The notes under the pieces are model-generated. The model was not told where the DNA came from and did not search any database. It saw nothing but the letters and a program-made list of their open reading frames with translations. From contig OY743189.1 of the NCBI GenBank assembly GCA_963555705.1, forward strand, positions 2,745,501 through 2,809,500: DNA of 64,000 nucleotides, read 5' to 3'. Within the stretch, counting starts at the first letter, position 1. Every line of letters begins with the position of its first letter. Positions 12,901 to 24,882 of the stretch are shown here, piece by piece. This DNA is from Ligustrum vulgare (Eukaryota; Streptophyta; Magnoliopsida; Lamiales; Oleaceae). The position numbers were made by a program, and so were the translations under genes.

Positions 12901-15900
12901 GAGATTTGGATTCATCTTTTTCTTCTAATTGTATCCCAAATCTTCTTAAATACTTATTTGTTATTATTGAACCCAAATACTCAACTAAATAAAGTACAAT
13001 ACTTTAACTCTAATTGAGACTATTATAAATGAGTCATTTTGTTCACGGAATTGCCAATTACATAAAAAATCTAACAAATATGAATAAATCCATTTACAAT
13101 AATCAAACAAACAAAAAAATAATTAATAAAACAATTTAAATGTTTTTTAAGAGAATGGCAAATAGAGCACTCTTTTAATAGTTCAATGGCACACCAGATG
13201 CCATTTCAAGTTTTATGGCATTTGAGGAACCTTTAAAATAGTACAGTGTCAATGAGAGTTTTGACTTTGAAGTTTAATGACACGCTAAAGATAATTTAAA
13301 GTTCAATGATATTTGGAGAACATTTGTAATAGTTCAATAGCAATGGAGACATTTCACTCCATATTCTACATCAAAGACATAACTAAACTAATTTATAATT
13401 GTTATAATGTTACTCTGAGTGTATGTGTAGTATTACATTTGAAAGAAAGAAAGAAAGAAAAAATTGTTCTTTACAATAAATTGATTAGACATAGACGAGA
13501 CATTTAATGTTTTTTTAAATACTCTTCAATCTTAGCCCATTATAGATAAAGCACAATTTTCCCTCTTTTCGTTTTAACCACGTATTTATTAATAAAATAA
13601 TATTTACACATAAATTCATAAAATGATTTCCTATTTTTTAACAATACATTCTTCTAAAAATTACTATTCAAAAATTTATTTTATAAATAAATTCTTTAAA
13701 ATTAACATCATAGGGGCTTAACTTATCAAACACGAGAGTGACATGATTGATGAATGTTGAACAGGTAGAGAACTGAAATGCTGCTACAAGGCCAGCCTTG
13801 ATGGATTTAGCGCTACTGATTTCCACAAGTGTTGTGACTTCAAAGGACCATGTGTTATAATTGGGTACACAAACAAGTCATTCAAATTTGGGGCATTTAA
13901 TCCTGAAGGGTATAGAAGTACAGATGATTATTATGATACCTTTGATGCTTTTCTCTTTTACTGGGCTAAGCAAAATGAACCTTTTGTCCTACCCAAAATA
14001 GGGGGCAGTGGTGCTGCCCTTTTTGATTATGCTAGAGGAGGGCCTCAATTTGGAGCGGATGGACTTCTTATTGGACCCCCATTGGCACCAGTTATGGGTG
14101 GATTTGCAGGGCCTGATACGAATTCGGGTACGTTAAGTGAAATTTATAGTTGCTAAAATTTGCCAAAATTAGATAAATTTATGGAAAAAGTACGTAACTA
14201 TACAACAAAAACTTTCACTTTTTAAACATAACAAACTTAAGATTTTTTTTTTAAAAAAATCAAGTGTTAATTAATTAATATAACATTATAATAATTATCA
14301 TTTCTGTATTAAATTAAAACTTATATAATATTAAATAATAAAATCAAAACAATAGCTACTCCACAACTACTCCATTACAACCCAATCCAACCCCCGCACT
14401 CACCCCACCGCAGGAAACCCACCCCACCCTAAGAATGATTTTACTTCTATTTTTTTCCCGTCCCACCCACCCGTCCCACCCTATCCCAACCCCACCACAA
14501 CCAAAATGATTTTTTTCTTTTACTTTTACACAACTCGCCCATACCCTAAAATACCCCGCCACCCACCCCAACCCCACCCACTCCACCCAAAATTAAATTT
14601 TTTCTTCTAATTTTTCACTCCCCCACCAATCTCGCCCTAGACCTACCCCATCCCACCTCATTCAAAATGATTTTTTCCTACTATTTTTTCTACAACTCGC
14701 CCAGACCCTGCTCTGCCACACACCCCACCCCACCCGCCCAAAATTAATTTTTTTCTTCTAATTTTCCACACCCCCACCCGCCTCGCCCTGACCCTACCTT
14801 TCCACCCACCCCCACTCCCGCCCTACCCCACCAAAATATGATTTTTCTTCTATATTTTCACACCCACCCCACCCCCACCAACTCAACCACAACCCACCCC
14901 ACCCAAAAATGATTTTTCTTCTATTTTTTCACACTTCACCTCAACCGCCCACATCCCATCCCACTGCACCCCGCCACCCACCTCACCCCACCCCACACTA
15001 CCCCATCCAAATATGATTTTTCTTCTATTTTTTCACACCTCATCCCACCCTACCACACACCACCCCAACCCCCCAATAATGATTTTTCTTCTATTTTTTC
15101 ACACTTCCCCAATCGCCCCAACCCTTCCCACCGCACCCTGCCACCCACCATAGCCAACCCAAAAATGATTTTTTTTTTTTACTTTTCCACACCCCGTCCC
15201 TACGCCAGTCACCCACGATCCCCACAACTACCCACCCCACCCAAAAAATGATTTTTTTCTACTTTTCCACGGCCCGTCCCGACCCTAAATCTGTCACCCA
15301 CCAACCCCACCCCTACCCACCCCCACCGCAAAATGATTTTTCTTCTAATTTTTCACACCAAGTCCCTATCCCGTCACCCACTTAAGAAATCAACCCCACT
15401 CAAAAATGATTTTTTTCTTCTACTTTTTCACACCCCACCCAGACCCTACCCCCACCACGCCCCCTCCCCTACCCGCCCCCACCCACCCACCCTACCGAAA
15501 ATGATTTTTTTTTCTCCCGATGTTTTCCACCCCGCCTCATCCCCACCCGATATCATCCGAAAAGTCACAATTGGTCGCACAAGTCATGTTTCAATCACAA
15601 AATCACAATTACAAATTTATCGCAAATTTCACCGCAACCCCACACCACCCAACATAACTCCATCCCACATGTAAAGTCACAATTGATCACACAAAGTCAA
15701 AATTCACACAATTAAAAATTTAGTTGCAAAATTGACCCCACCCACCCCTCATGTCAAGTCACAAATAGTCACACAAAGTCACATTACAAATTAAGTTACA
15801 AAACCCCCATCCACTTCCAAAGTCACAATTGGTCACACGAAACCATAATTTGTCACACAAGGTCACAGTTTGGTCGTACAAAGCCCCAGTTAGGGTCATA

Positions 15901-18355
15901 GTTGGTCACACAAAAGTCCCAGTTGGTTACAGTTCGATCACACAAAGTCGTTGTAGGTCACAATTGGTCACACAAAGTCACAGTTTGGTCATACCCCACC
16001 CCACTTCCAAAGTCACAGTTGGTCAGACGAAATCACAATTGGTCACACAAGGTTATAGTTTGGTCACACAAAGTCTCTATTAGGGTCACAGTTGGTCACA
16101 CAAAAGTCCCAGTTGTCTACAGTTCAGTCACACAAAGTCGTTGTAGGTCACGGTTGGTCACAAAAAGTCACAGTTTGATCATACGAGGTCAAAGTTCGTT
16201 CGTATAAATTCCAGTCCAGTCACACGAAGTCACAGTTCGCTTACATAAAGTCACAACTCGGTCACACGAGGTTACAGTTCGATCACACAAGGTCACAGTT
16301 AGATCACGAAAAGTCACAATTCGCTCACACAAACTTACAGCTTGATCACACAAAGATCATATTTGACACAACTGTAGTTCAATCACGTCCTCATCCAATG
16401 ATCACACAAGTTCATAATTGGTCACAATCTCTAATATAATTGATCACATAATATTTATTTATTGGTCACAATTTACTCTTTTTTTAGTCACGTCCCGAAC
16501 TTATCATAAGTCTCACAAAATCACAATTTGTCACAATTAATCAATATTCTGGTCACATTTATCTAATAATTGGTCACGAACATTATTCATGTTACCCATC
16601 TTACCCCACCCCACCTACCCTTACACCCTACCCCAACCCCAACCCCAACCCCAAAACTAATCACCTTCGCTGCATCCGGCGCACCATCACCATCAACTAT
16701 ACAGCCCCAAGCCACAACCTCGATCACACCACCACTTCCACTACGCCAACCGTCGTCGCCCAAATCTACAACACCACCAAAACCAACACCTAAACATCGT
16801 AAATTTCAGAGAGAATATATTGAGATTCCATAGCAACTTCAGGATTGAATCCAGTTTCACAGAAAATCAAATGAAGAAACTTGTTGTCGAAAATATGCAG
16901 CAAACACGATTGCTTTCTTCTAACCGTTCTCCGGCTATTACCGAGTCTACAAGCTACCAAAACCAGCGCAACTTACCAGTTACCACACCACAAACCTACC
17001 ACCCGTTAAGATTTGTAACAGGAACGCAACCTGCCACAACTCAACACACAGCCCCATCGCCTCCATCCAAATTGCAGTTTTACAAAATACAGCAATCGCG
17101 CCACAGTCATTCCTCCATCGCCTTCTTCCCTTCTCCCTCCGCATTCTTCACAGTTGCAGCCGCTTCTTCCTCCGCCGATCTTAATCTCCATGAGCTGCCA
17201 TGGTGTCCCATGCACGCAGTGGCTACGAGATAGAAGGAGGTAGGGATCGAGAGAGAGGAAGCTAGATTTAAGCGGCGGTGACAACCACTTCTGGGAGGAG
17301 TTTCCGGTGAGGTATGGATCAAGAGAGAGAAAGGGGTAGATTATAATAGATATAGGAGAGAAGGGAAGGATTATTATGTTTAATAAATTAAAAAAACTTA
17401 ATTAACACCTGAAAAGTAAAATACTTTTCAGCGGCCCAATAAAATTGAAATGTAACATTGAACTATAGGGTTTTGGTAATTTTCCCTTAATTTATTAACA
17501 AAATGTTCGACTTGGAAGACCTCCATGTTGATATCGTGCCAACGCAAAAGCATAAATGCTCCTATATTCTCTAATCCGACATCTTCTGCCTTGTTCGTAT
17601 AATTTGATGCAGAATGGAACATGGAATTCAAGTGAAATGAAATCCCTTAATAAGAACAGAACTTGAAGTCCACCAAGAGAATTGAGAAGAAATCTCAAGA
17701 ACGTTATTGAAAATCTGAATAAATAATTTGTCTACAAGCAGTGGCGGAGTCAGGAATTATATATTGCTGGGCGAAAATTATCCCGGGAATTCTGGGGCAG
17801 AGCCCCTATTTTTTTTGAACCAAGAGAAATGAAATCAACGATTTTGAGTATCAAATTTAATATAAGGATAATCATAAATAAAGATACATCAAAAAATGTA
17901 TTCTTCAAATTTAACATCAGAATTCAAAAAATGGGTTCTTCAAATTCAACGATCAAGAAGTTCATTAGTCAAATTCAACATCAAACTAAGGGTTGAGACT
18001 ATTCAAGACAAACTCAAGGGGTCACTTCGATAATTGTATAAAAATATGGGTGAAATTGCTCATAACTAATAGAAATCGATCCATATATGTAATTAATAGA
18101 TGAAGGACCTATTGTGTAAATATCATTTTGATATATATATATATATAGTGCTAGGAGAGAGAGGGAGGCTTTTGACTTGCGAGCCTTCTTCTTCTTCTTG
18201 ATTTCCTTATCTTCCGGCATAGGAGCTTAAGCTCTCTAATGGAGGTAATAATTCTCCAAACTAAAAATCCATTTATACGAAATTTTCAAGTAATAACTTC
18301 ATCAACTAATTAACATCCTTCAATTTTAAAACAATTCTCACGCATCTCTACATTA

Positions 18356-18400
<45 letters not shown>

Positions 18401-21400
18401 TACATAAAAAACTTTTAGAATTTTTGCTAGGGCAAATGCCATAGCTTGCCCAAACATGGATTTGCCCATGTCTACAAGAGTCTTCTTTTGTAATAGAAGG
18501 GAAACTCTAATTCTTGTAGGACAAGGAAAACTAAATACAGAAAATAATTGAAAGTCTAAGTAAATAAGGTAAACTAAGTCAAATCAAACTAAATCACCCT
18601 AGGCATACTTAAGTATAAAATCAAAATCAAAATCAAAACGAATAAAAACGAAATAACACTAAAATAATAAACGTTGTTTTGATTACCTAAATGTACTGAA
18701 TGCTCAAAATCCACCTTATATCACAACAAAGTTGTTTGTTCACTTAGTCTCATCAAGACACCTAGAATAGACATATTATTGGCCCAAAAAGAAGGTCGGA
18801 TGCCAAATTTGAAAATTGCGGTTTAGCCCTTTTTGATCTAATTCTTCTTCAATCCACTCGACTATTTGTTCTACATCATAATTAGTGACTAGTGGATAAA
18901 AATATAAAATGATGTATACTAATGTCAATTGTCTCTTTGGATCCTCTATAAATTGAGGAGAAATCAGACGAAGATATTTACCACTACAGCACCACAACAC
19001 AATCGAGAGAAAATTTCATAGAGCAGAAAGAAAGTGAGTTGGAGAGAATAGAACAGAGAGAAAGTGAGTTGGAGAGAATAACTTTTAAATAGGCAGATAA
19101 AAATATAATGTAGTGTTTTTGTACTTTTCATTTTTCGAGTTAGTGAAATATATTGGTGTGTATCCGTAAACGTAGGCAAATTGTTAAACTACGTAAATAT
19201 TTCTATTTTATATTTGCATTTTATTTTTGCGTATTTATATTTTCTCAGTCCAAATTATTTGTGTCTTATCGATCTTGGGCAGGATTAGCTTTGTCCTGAT
19301 TCCCAACAACTGGCATAAGAGCTTTGGCTCATTGAAGTCTTTTGAAATTCTTAGTATGCTCTGTGGTTGCAGCTTTGACTGATCTTCCACACTAGAAAAG
19401 ATTTCTTGAGATTATTTGGTGATCGAGTGGGAGCAATGGTGACATGTGAGAAAATATCCCAAACTGACAAATTTGATGGTTCAAGTTTTGGCTTTTGGAA
19501 AATGCAAATGATTATCTATACTAGAAGGATCTATACAAGTCACTAGGAGAAAATCCAGAAGATATGAGCAAGAAGGATTGAGAGTTGCTTGATCGAAAAG
19601 CACTCTCACAATCAGACCTAACTTGTCAAATTCAGTGGCCTTCAACATTAAAAATGAGAAGACAACAGTCTCTCATGGAAGCCGTTTCTAGCATGTATGC
19701 ACAACCATCTGCAACAAATAAAGTCCACTTAATTAAAAAGTTGTTCAGTATGAAGATGGCCGAATGTGAGAGATTTGGGGAACACCCAAATGAATTCAAT
19801 GAAGTGTCGGACCAGCTAAACACAGTTGAAATTACTTTTAGCGATGAAGTTAGAGCTCTGCTAAATCTTGGGCAGTTGCCCGACAGCTGGAATGGCACAA
19901 CAACAGTTAGTAGCTCTAGCAGAAAATTAAAATTGAAGCTCGATGATGTCGTAAGCATGATCTTGACTGAGGAGATCGGACGACAGTCAGAAAGCGTATC
20001 AACTTCAAGAGCTGCGTTGAACGTGGAAAGTAGAGGCATGAGTTCTAACAGAGGAAATGGGTGTGGCAATGGCAACTTCAGAAGTGGTAGATCGAGATTT
20101 AGAAATCTAAACAAATATAAGGTTGGGGAATATTGGAAGTGTGGCAAGATCGGTCATTACGAAAATCAGTGCACAGCACCTCCAAAAGAAAAGGAGGACA
20201 AGACAGAGGTTAATATTGTAGCATAGGAAGCAGGCGATGCTTGGATATGCTTTTTGGAGAGAAAAATGAAATATTGGATGATTAATTCCGGAGCATCTTT
20301 TCACTCTACCTCAAACATGCAGTTTTTTGTAAGTTATACACGGGGTGATTTTGGTAGAGTATATCTTGGTAATGATCAACCATGTAACATGGTCAGAAAA
20401 GGTGATGTGCAGATCAAGATTGATATATCTGTATGGAAATTGATGGACATGTAAAACATATTGCAGAATTGAGGAAGAACTTGATCTCCGTCAAGCAACT
20501 ATCAAGAGGAGGACAATTTACCACCTTCTGTGGTGATAATTGGAAAATCACCGAGGGTGCCATGATTATCGCTCGTGGCAAGGATACTGGCACTCTCTAC
20601 ACAATGACGGATGCTTGTGTGACAGATGCATTTTCTGATAGCAAAGAATGCCCTAGCCTGTGGCACCAAAGACTTAGGCACACGAGTAAAAAAAGAACTC
20701 AAGTATATGCATGCAAATGGAAAACTACCAAAGCTTCAGTCTACTGATATAAACTTATGCGAGAATTACATCTTTGGGAAGTAGAGCAAGGGTGATGGAA
20801 GAACACCGAAGCGAGTGAAGCTTTAGTTAGACCATATGGATGTCTAGGACCAGCCGCAGTTTCATCCACTAGTGGAAGTCATACTTTATGACTTTCATTG
20901 ATGACCACTTGAGAAACGTGTTGGTTTACTTTTTGAGATACAAGTCCGAAGTGTTAGATGTATTCAAGAAGTGGAAAGACATGGTGGAGAATGAAATAGG
21001 ATTACAAGTAAAGAAGATGACGAAGATGTGAATTTGAAGAAGTTCTATTACCAGAATGGCATCACAATAGAGAGGACATTGCCTAGGACTCTACAGCAAA
21101 ATGGTGTTGTAGAACGTATGAACCGGACGTTGAAAGAGAGAGCTAGAAGCATGAGGATACATGTGTGCTTGTCGAAATAGTTATGGGAAGAAGCAGTCAA
21201 CACATCTACATACTTAATAAATCGAGGACCCTCGGGTACCGTTGGAGTACATGATACTAGAGGAAGTATGAGAGGAAAAAAATAAAACTTTCTTACTTGA
21301 AAGATTTTGGATATGTCGCATATGCACATATTAGTGATCAGATAAGGGGTAAGCTGGACCCCAAATCACTAAAGTACATATTCATTGGATATGGAAGAGA

Positions 21401-24400
21401 TCAGTTCAGTTACCGTTTATGGGATGATCCGAACAGAAATTTCATTAGAAGTAGGGAGGTCATATTTAATGAGAAGGATATGTACAAGAACAGAAATGCA
21501 GTACAATTCGACGACAAGGTTCATGATGATTCAACATATGTTGAGTTGGATAATGCTCTAGATAGCAGTATATCACAGCAAGCAGATGAGGGTATGCAGT
21601 TACAGGAGTCTGTTCCAGAGACTGATGCATCATAGTCTTCAGCTCATGTTCTTAGAAGGCCAACTTAACCCCATGTTCCAAATAGGAGGTATAAGAACTA
21701 TATGTTACTTATTGATACAGGTGAACCTGAATGCTATCACGAGGCATGTCAGGTAGGGGATTCTGGAAAGTGGGAGCTTGCAATGAAAGACAAGATAAAG
21801 TCTCTCATCTCTAACCAGACTTGGGAACTAGCTGAGTTGCCTACAGGAAAGAAAGCTCTGCACAACAAGTGGGTGTACAGAATCAATGAGGAACATGATT
21901 GGTCAAAGAGATAAAAGGCGAGATTAGTGGTCAAAGGTTTCCAATAGAAAGAAGGAGTTGACTACACGAAGATATTTTCTCCAGTTAAGAAGCTGACAGC
22001 AATTAGTCCATTCATGAGTATTGTTGCAGCAAATGGTTTGCACTTGGTACAGTTAGATGTGAAAACTACTTTCCTCCATGGTGACCTTGAGGAGGAAATA
22101 TATATGCAGCAACCAGAAGGCTTCTCGTTCAAAGGAACGGAGAAGCTCATTTGCAAATTAAAGAAGAGCCTATATAGCTTAAATTAAGCCCTCAAGATAG
22201 TGGTACAAAAAGTTTGATGGATTTATGCAGAAAAATCGCTACTTTAGATGCAATGTTGAACATTGTTGCTACTTCAGAAGATTCGAGTCTAGTTATATTA
22301 TTTTGCTACTTTATGTCGATGATATGTTAGTAGCAGGCTCAGATATGGATGAAATAAAGAAGTTAAAGAAACAATTGTCCACAGAATTCGAAATGAAGGA
22401 CTTGGATGTAGCAAAGTTGGTTCTCGGAATGGGTATTTTCAGTGATAAGCAAAAGGGTGTCTTGCAGTTATCTCAGGACATGTACATTAGTCAAGTTCTA
22501 TAGAGATTTTACATGTGCAATGCAAAGGATGTCAGCACACCACTAGCTAATCACTTTCGTCTATCTAGTGATCAGAGTCCTAAGATAGAGGATGTAGCTA
22601 AAATACCATGTCTCGGCCATTGAAAGTTTGATGTCTGCCATGGTTTGTACCAAACCAGATATTGCTCATGCAGTGGTACTTGTGAGCAGATTTATGGAAA
22701 ATCCTGGAAAGCAGCATTGGGAAGCAATAAAGTGGATATTGAGATATCTACAGGGAACTACTAATAGATGCTTATGTTTTGGATGAGGCGATGTAACTCT
22801 ACAAGGTTTTGTAGATGTTGATTTTGCTGGCAAATTAGATCACATAAGGAGCACTACTGGTTATGTTTTTACATTAGGTAGTACTGGATTTAGCAAATAT
22901 AGAAGATTGTTGCTTTATCCACTACAGAAGCAGAATACGTAGCAGTAACCGAGGATAGCAAAGAAATGATTATGTTACAGGGTTTGTTGGCAGAATTAGT
23001 ATTCAGGCAGGGGAAGAATGTTTTGCACGGTAACAATCAAAGTGCTATACATTTAGCAAAGAATTCAGCATTTCATTCTAAAACCAAGCACATTGGACTA
23101 CGTTATCATTTCATCATATCTCTTCTAGAGGATTAAATATTAACACTAGAGAAGATCCAGGGTATCAAAACCCAGCTGACGTGATGACCAAGACGGTAAC
23201 AAAAATAAAATTGGAGTAGTGCTCAGTTTCAATTGGTCTTCTAGGGTGAAGACAAAGGAGTTGACCCATACCATATTTTCACTGACATACAAGAATGAGA
23301 TGTTCCAGATGAAGCTGTATTAGTCTCCAAGTGGGAGATTGTTGTTAATGGAGACATAATTAGTGGCTAGTGGAGACAGGTAAAATGATGAATAGTGGTG
23401 CCATTATCTTTTGTTTTGATGGAGTTTGTGGACAAAGAAATTGGAAACTTTGTTTTCTAAACTATTCATGAATAGTGATTGGCAGAAGTTGATGGCCAAT
23501 TGTCTCTTTGGATCCTTTATAAATTGAGGAGAAAACAGAGGAAGATATATACCACTACAACACCACAACACAATCGAGAGAAAATTCAATAGAGTAGAGA
23601 GAAAGTGAGTTGGAAAGAATAGCTTTTGCATATGCAGATAAAAATACAATGTAGTATTTTTGTACTCCTCGTTTTTCGAGTTAGTGAAATATATATTGGG
23701 TCCGTAGACATAGACAAATTGCTGAATCACGTAAATATTTGTATTTCACATTTGTATTTTATTTTTTGCATATTTATATTTTCTCGATCCAAATTATTTG
23801 TGTCACATCAATCTTGGGTGGGATTAGTTGTGTCCTGATTCCCAATACGTTGTCAATGAAAAAGAAATGAAATCTCCATCTTCGAAAGCAATTTCCTTCC
23901 CCCGCCTCATATCACCCACCACCTTCGTCGAGCCTTCCCTTTAATGGTTGAGGGAAGCATTCCCTTATATGAACTTGATAGGTCTTTTTTTTTTTTTTTT
24001 TTTTGAATTGGGACAAGTATTCTTTTTAACTGGCTTTTTATTTTAGACATTAATGTATCTTAATTGAGCCATTGTTTGGTTCTTTTTAAAATTCTCTTTT
24101 TTCTACAGTACTTAATCTTAATCATTCATTATAAGTAAAGCTCACAATATTTGACTTTTCAACATAATCTTAACCATCCATTCTCCTAAAAATACTATTC
24201 ATTTTATAAAAACTCTTTTTAAACAAAATCAAACACACACCGAGTAAACAAATTGGAAGTTGAATAATTAACACGAAACTTTGCTATAATTTGAGTGACC
24301 TAACTGTTTTTTTTTAAATAAATAAATCAGGGATTGGTATTTTGACTGAAGCTAAGTCTAGATTGGGACTTTCTTATGCTAAAAGGGAAGATGGGAAGGA

Positions 24401-24482
24401 ATCCTTATTTGGGGACGAGAGTAGGGTTGTTGTTGATGAAGTACTTGTATTCTGTAGTCCACAAATTGCAAGCCTCTATTAA
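9926..24482 (+). CDS. TLDc-domain protein gene, three exons (about 229 codons)
   Basis: Exon 1 is 9926-10100 (donor G|GTAACA), exon 2 is 13765-14127 (acceptor ACAG, donor G|GTACGT) and exon 3 is 24331-24482 (acceptor TCAG, stop TAA 24480-24482). All junctions keep phase 1. The product runs ...[18 protein letters not shown]..., then the TLDc core ([51 protein letters not shown]). Exon 3 encodes the typical C-terminal [13 protein letters not shown]...LFGDES...[15 protein letters not shown] end. TLDc proteins are linked to oxidative-stress resistance and, in some eukaryotes, V-ATPase binding; the plant role is not established here. The start at 9926 is the first in-frame ATG after a stop at 9902, so the N-terminus is the least certain part. 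No frameshift is seen. Intron 2 is 10.2 kb because of repeat arrays, a hAT element and a copia insertion. Confidence 0.85.
10301..10480 (+). mobile_element. 5' fragment of a hAT-like non-autonomous element in intron 1
   Basis: Starts TAGGAGTGGACAAAATG and continues with repeated GAACC, CGGTTT and TTCGGTTC motifs. The style is the same as the complete hAT element at 24883-25787. No matching right end or 8-bp duplication of CTTTGAAC was found, so it is likely truncated. Confidence 0.45.
10481..13764. other. Remainder of intron 1 of the TLDc gene
   Basis: AT-rich and non-coding. It holds a TA microsatellite at about 12627-12650 and scattered short repeats such as ATGGATTTATTCAT-like segments around 11300-12000. 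The open frames at 12244-12444 and 13313-13507 have no recognisable domain. Ends in the acceptor at 13763-13764. Confidence 0.6.
14360..15560. repeat. C-rich minisatellite, about 14 units of 70-95 bp, in intron 2
   Basis: Each unit pairs a CCCACCCC-rich half with the T-rich block AAAATGATTTTTCTTCTA followed by TTTTTCACAC. The block recurs near 14433, 14505, 14665, 14833, 14905, 15008, 15078, 15162, 15245, 15330, 15400 and 15495, with AAATTAATTT variants near 14600 and 14738. The opposite strand has many runs of three or four G, so G-quadruplexes are plausible. Open frames across it are compositional artefacts. Confidence 0.85.
15561..16580. repeat. Degenerate GTCACA(A/G)TTGGTCACACAAA tandem array in intron 2
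   Basis: Short units of about 18-25 bp built from GTCACA, TTGGTCACAC and AAAGTC repeat dozens of times right after the C-rich array. A longer higher-order period is visible: the stretches around 15827-15960 and 16012-16150 are near copies. Function unknown. Confidence 0.85.
16581..17738. other. C-rich then purine-rich intronic sequence, no gene recognised
   Basis: 16600-16660 contains CCCCAACCCCAACC runs. 16820-17233 is open on the plus strand, but the product is low-complexity Ser/Pro/Thr without a domain. 17430-17700 has overlapping open frames without family features. These are probably remnants of a larger repeat. Confidence 0.4.
17739..18470 (+). mobile_element. Non-autonomous hAT element (Tip100-like), 732 bp
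   Basis: Flanked by perfect 8-bp duplications TCTACAAG at 17731-17738 and 18471-18478. The left end is CAGTGGCGGAGTCAGG, like the Tip100 group (CAGGGGCGGAGCC...). The right end reads CATGGGCAAATCCATG inward, so the terminal inverted repeat is weak. The interior is non-coding with a TAT/ATT microsatellite. Orientation is assigned from the left end. Confidence 0.75.
18357..18399. repeat. (ATT)n microsatellite
   Basis: Uninterrupted ATT/TAT repeat of about 14 units inside the hAT element. Confidence 0.95.
18867..19308 (+). repeat. 5' LTR of decayed copia element A
   Basis: Ends TCCTGATTCCCAACA and is followed after two bases by a primer-site remnant. Strongly similar to 23340-23847 over CAATTGTCTCTTTGGATCC and the ATCGAGAGAAAATT region, but shorter because the promoter-proximal part is deleted. 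A TATA-like CTCTATAAATTGAGGAG box lies at about 18945-18960. Confidence 0.75.
19311..19322 (+). promoter_or_regulatory. Primer binding site of copia element A (mutated)
   Basis: TGGCATAAGAGC differs at two positions from TGGTATCAGAGC, the initiator tRNA-Met complement. It lies two bases after the LTR. Confidence 0.75.
19436..23220 (+). pseudogene. gag-pol remnant of Ty1/copia element A
   Basis: The order is gag, protease, integrase, reverse transcriptase, RNase H, as expected for copia. Gag starts near ATG 19436 and has a CCHC-type knuckle [14 protein letters not shown] (about 20132-20172). The protease active site near 20277-20295 reads N-S-G-A-S, so the catalytic Asp is lost. Integrase pieces ([23 protein letters not shown]) span 20640-21300, with part of the catalytic core missing. 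Reverse transcriptase has [10 protein letters not shown], then YVDDMLVAG at about 22311-22340. RNase H runs to about 23150. Stops and frameshifts occur throughout, for example after codons ending 20225, 20452, 21635 and 22503. It is not functional and lies sense to the host gene in intron 2. Confidence 0.9.
23340..23847 (+). repeat. 3' LTR of copia element A
   Basis: Begins TGTTGTTAATGG right after the purine tract AAGTGGGAGAT and ends near CCTGATTCCCAATA (CA has become TA). The length is 508 bp. I see no clear target duplication around the pair. Confidence 0.8.
23848..24330. other. End of intron 2 of the TLDc gene
   Basis: AT-rich with a T run at about 23984-24004. No element recognised. 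Ends in the acceptor TCAG at 24327-24330. Confidence 0.6.
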
Positions 24483-24882
24483 AGAATGGATATATGTTTG
24501 TGTATATAACACATATCATATGTTTTTTAGTTGAAACCAATTAGCAATTCACAGATTTTTATATGTAATTCTCCTTCTCTCTCTGAGAATTTTACGTTGT
24601 TACTTTTTTGTCAAGTTTAATTTTTTATGTCATCCAAGAGCATTCTATAATAAGTCAAGGATATCGTATGAGCTTTCTATCTTCATGAAAACTTTTAAAA
24701 CGAATTACTTAACAAAAACCCATGATTTTTTTGGTGAACTTTGTGTTGCTTTGTATATGTATGATTTATTATGCACGATCAGTTCAAGAATTTACTAGTT
24801 TAATTAATATTAGATGATTATCGCGTGATGTTTTGAAAGACGTCAAAAAACAAGAAGAAACAAGCTTACAAGCAATTGAAAT
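24483..24882 (+). other. 3' flank of the TLDc gene
   Basis: Follows the stop codon; probably the 3' UTR and downstream DNA. Several AT-rich stretches could serve for polyadenylation, but none is distinctive. Ends with the hAT target duplicate at 24875-24882. Confidence 0.5.

Noticed and set aside
14356..14586. Gly/Val-rich protein on the minus strand
   Set aside because: It is the translation of the C-rich minisatellite, with no domain or gene structure.
15829..16207. Open frames with VTQSHS-type repeats
   Set aside because: They are overlapping frames of the GTCACA array and are compositional only.
14360..16580. CRISPR array
   Set aside because: Units are degenerate tandem repeats without conserved repeat/unique spacer alternation, in plant intronic DNA.
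16615..16660. Telomere-like CCCCAA repeats
   Set aside because: Plant telomeres are usually CCCTAAA. This is part of a broader C-rich low-complexity tract.
19632..20147. 171-codon minus-strand frame
   Set aside because: It is the antisense of the copia gag remnant, which has clear family motifs on the plus strand.
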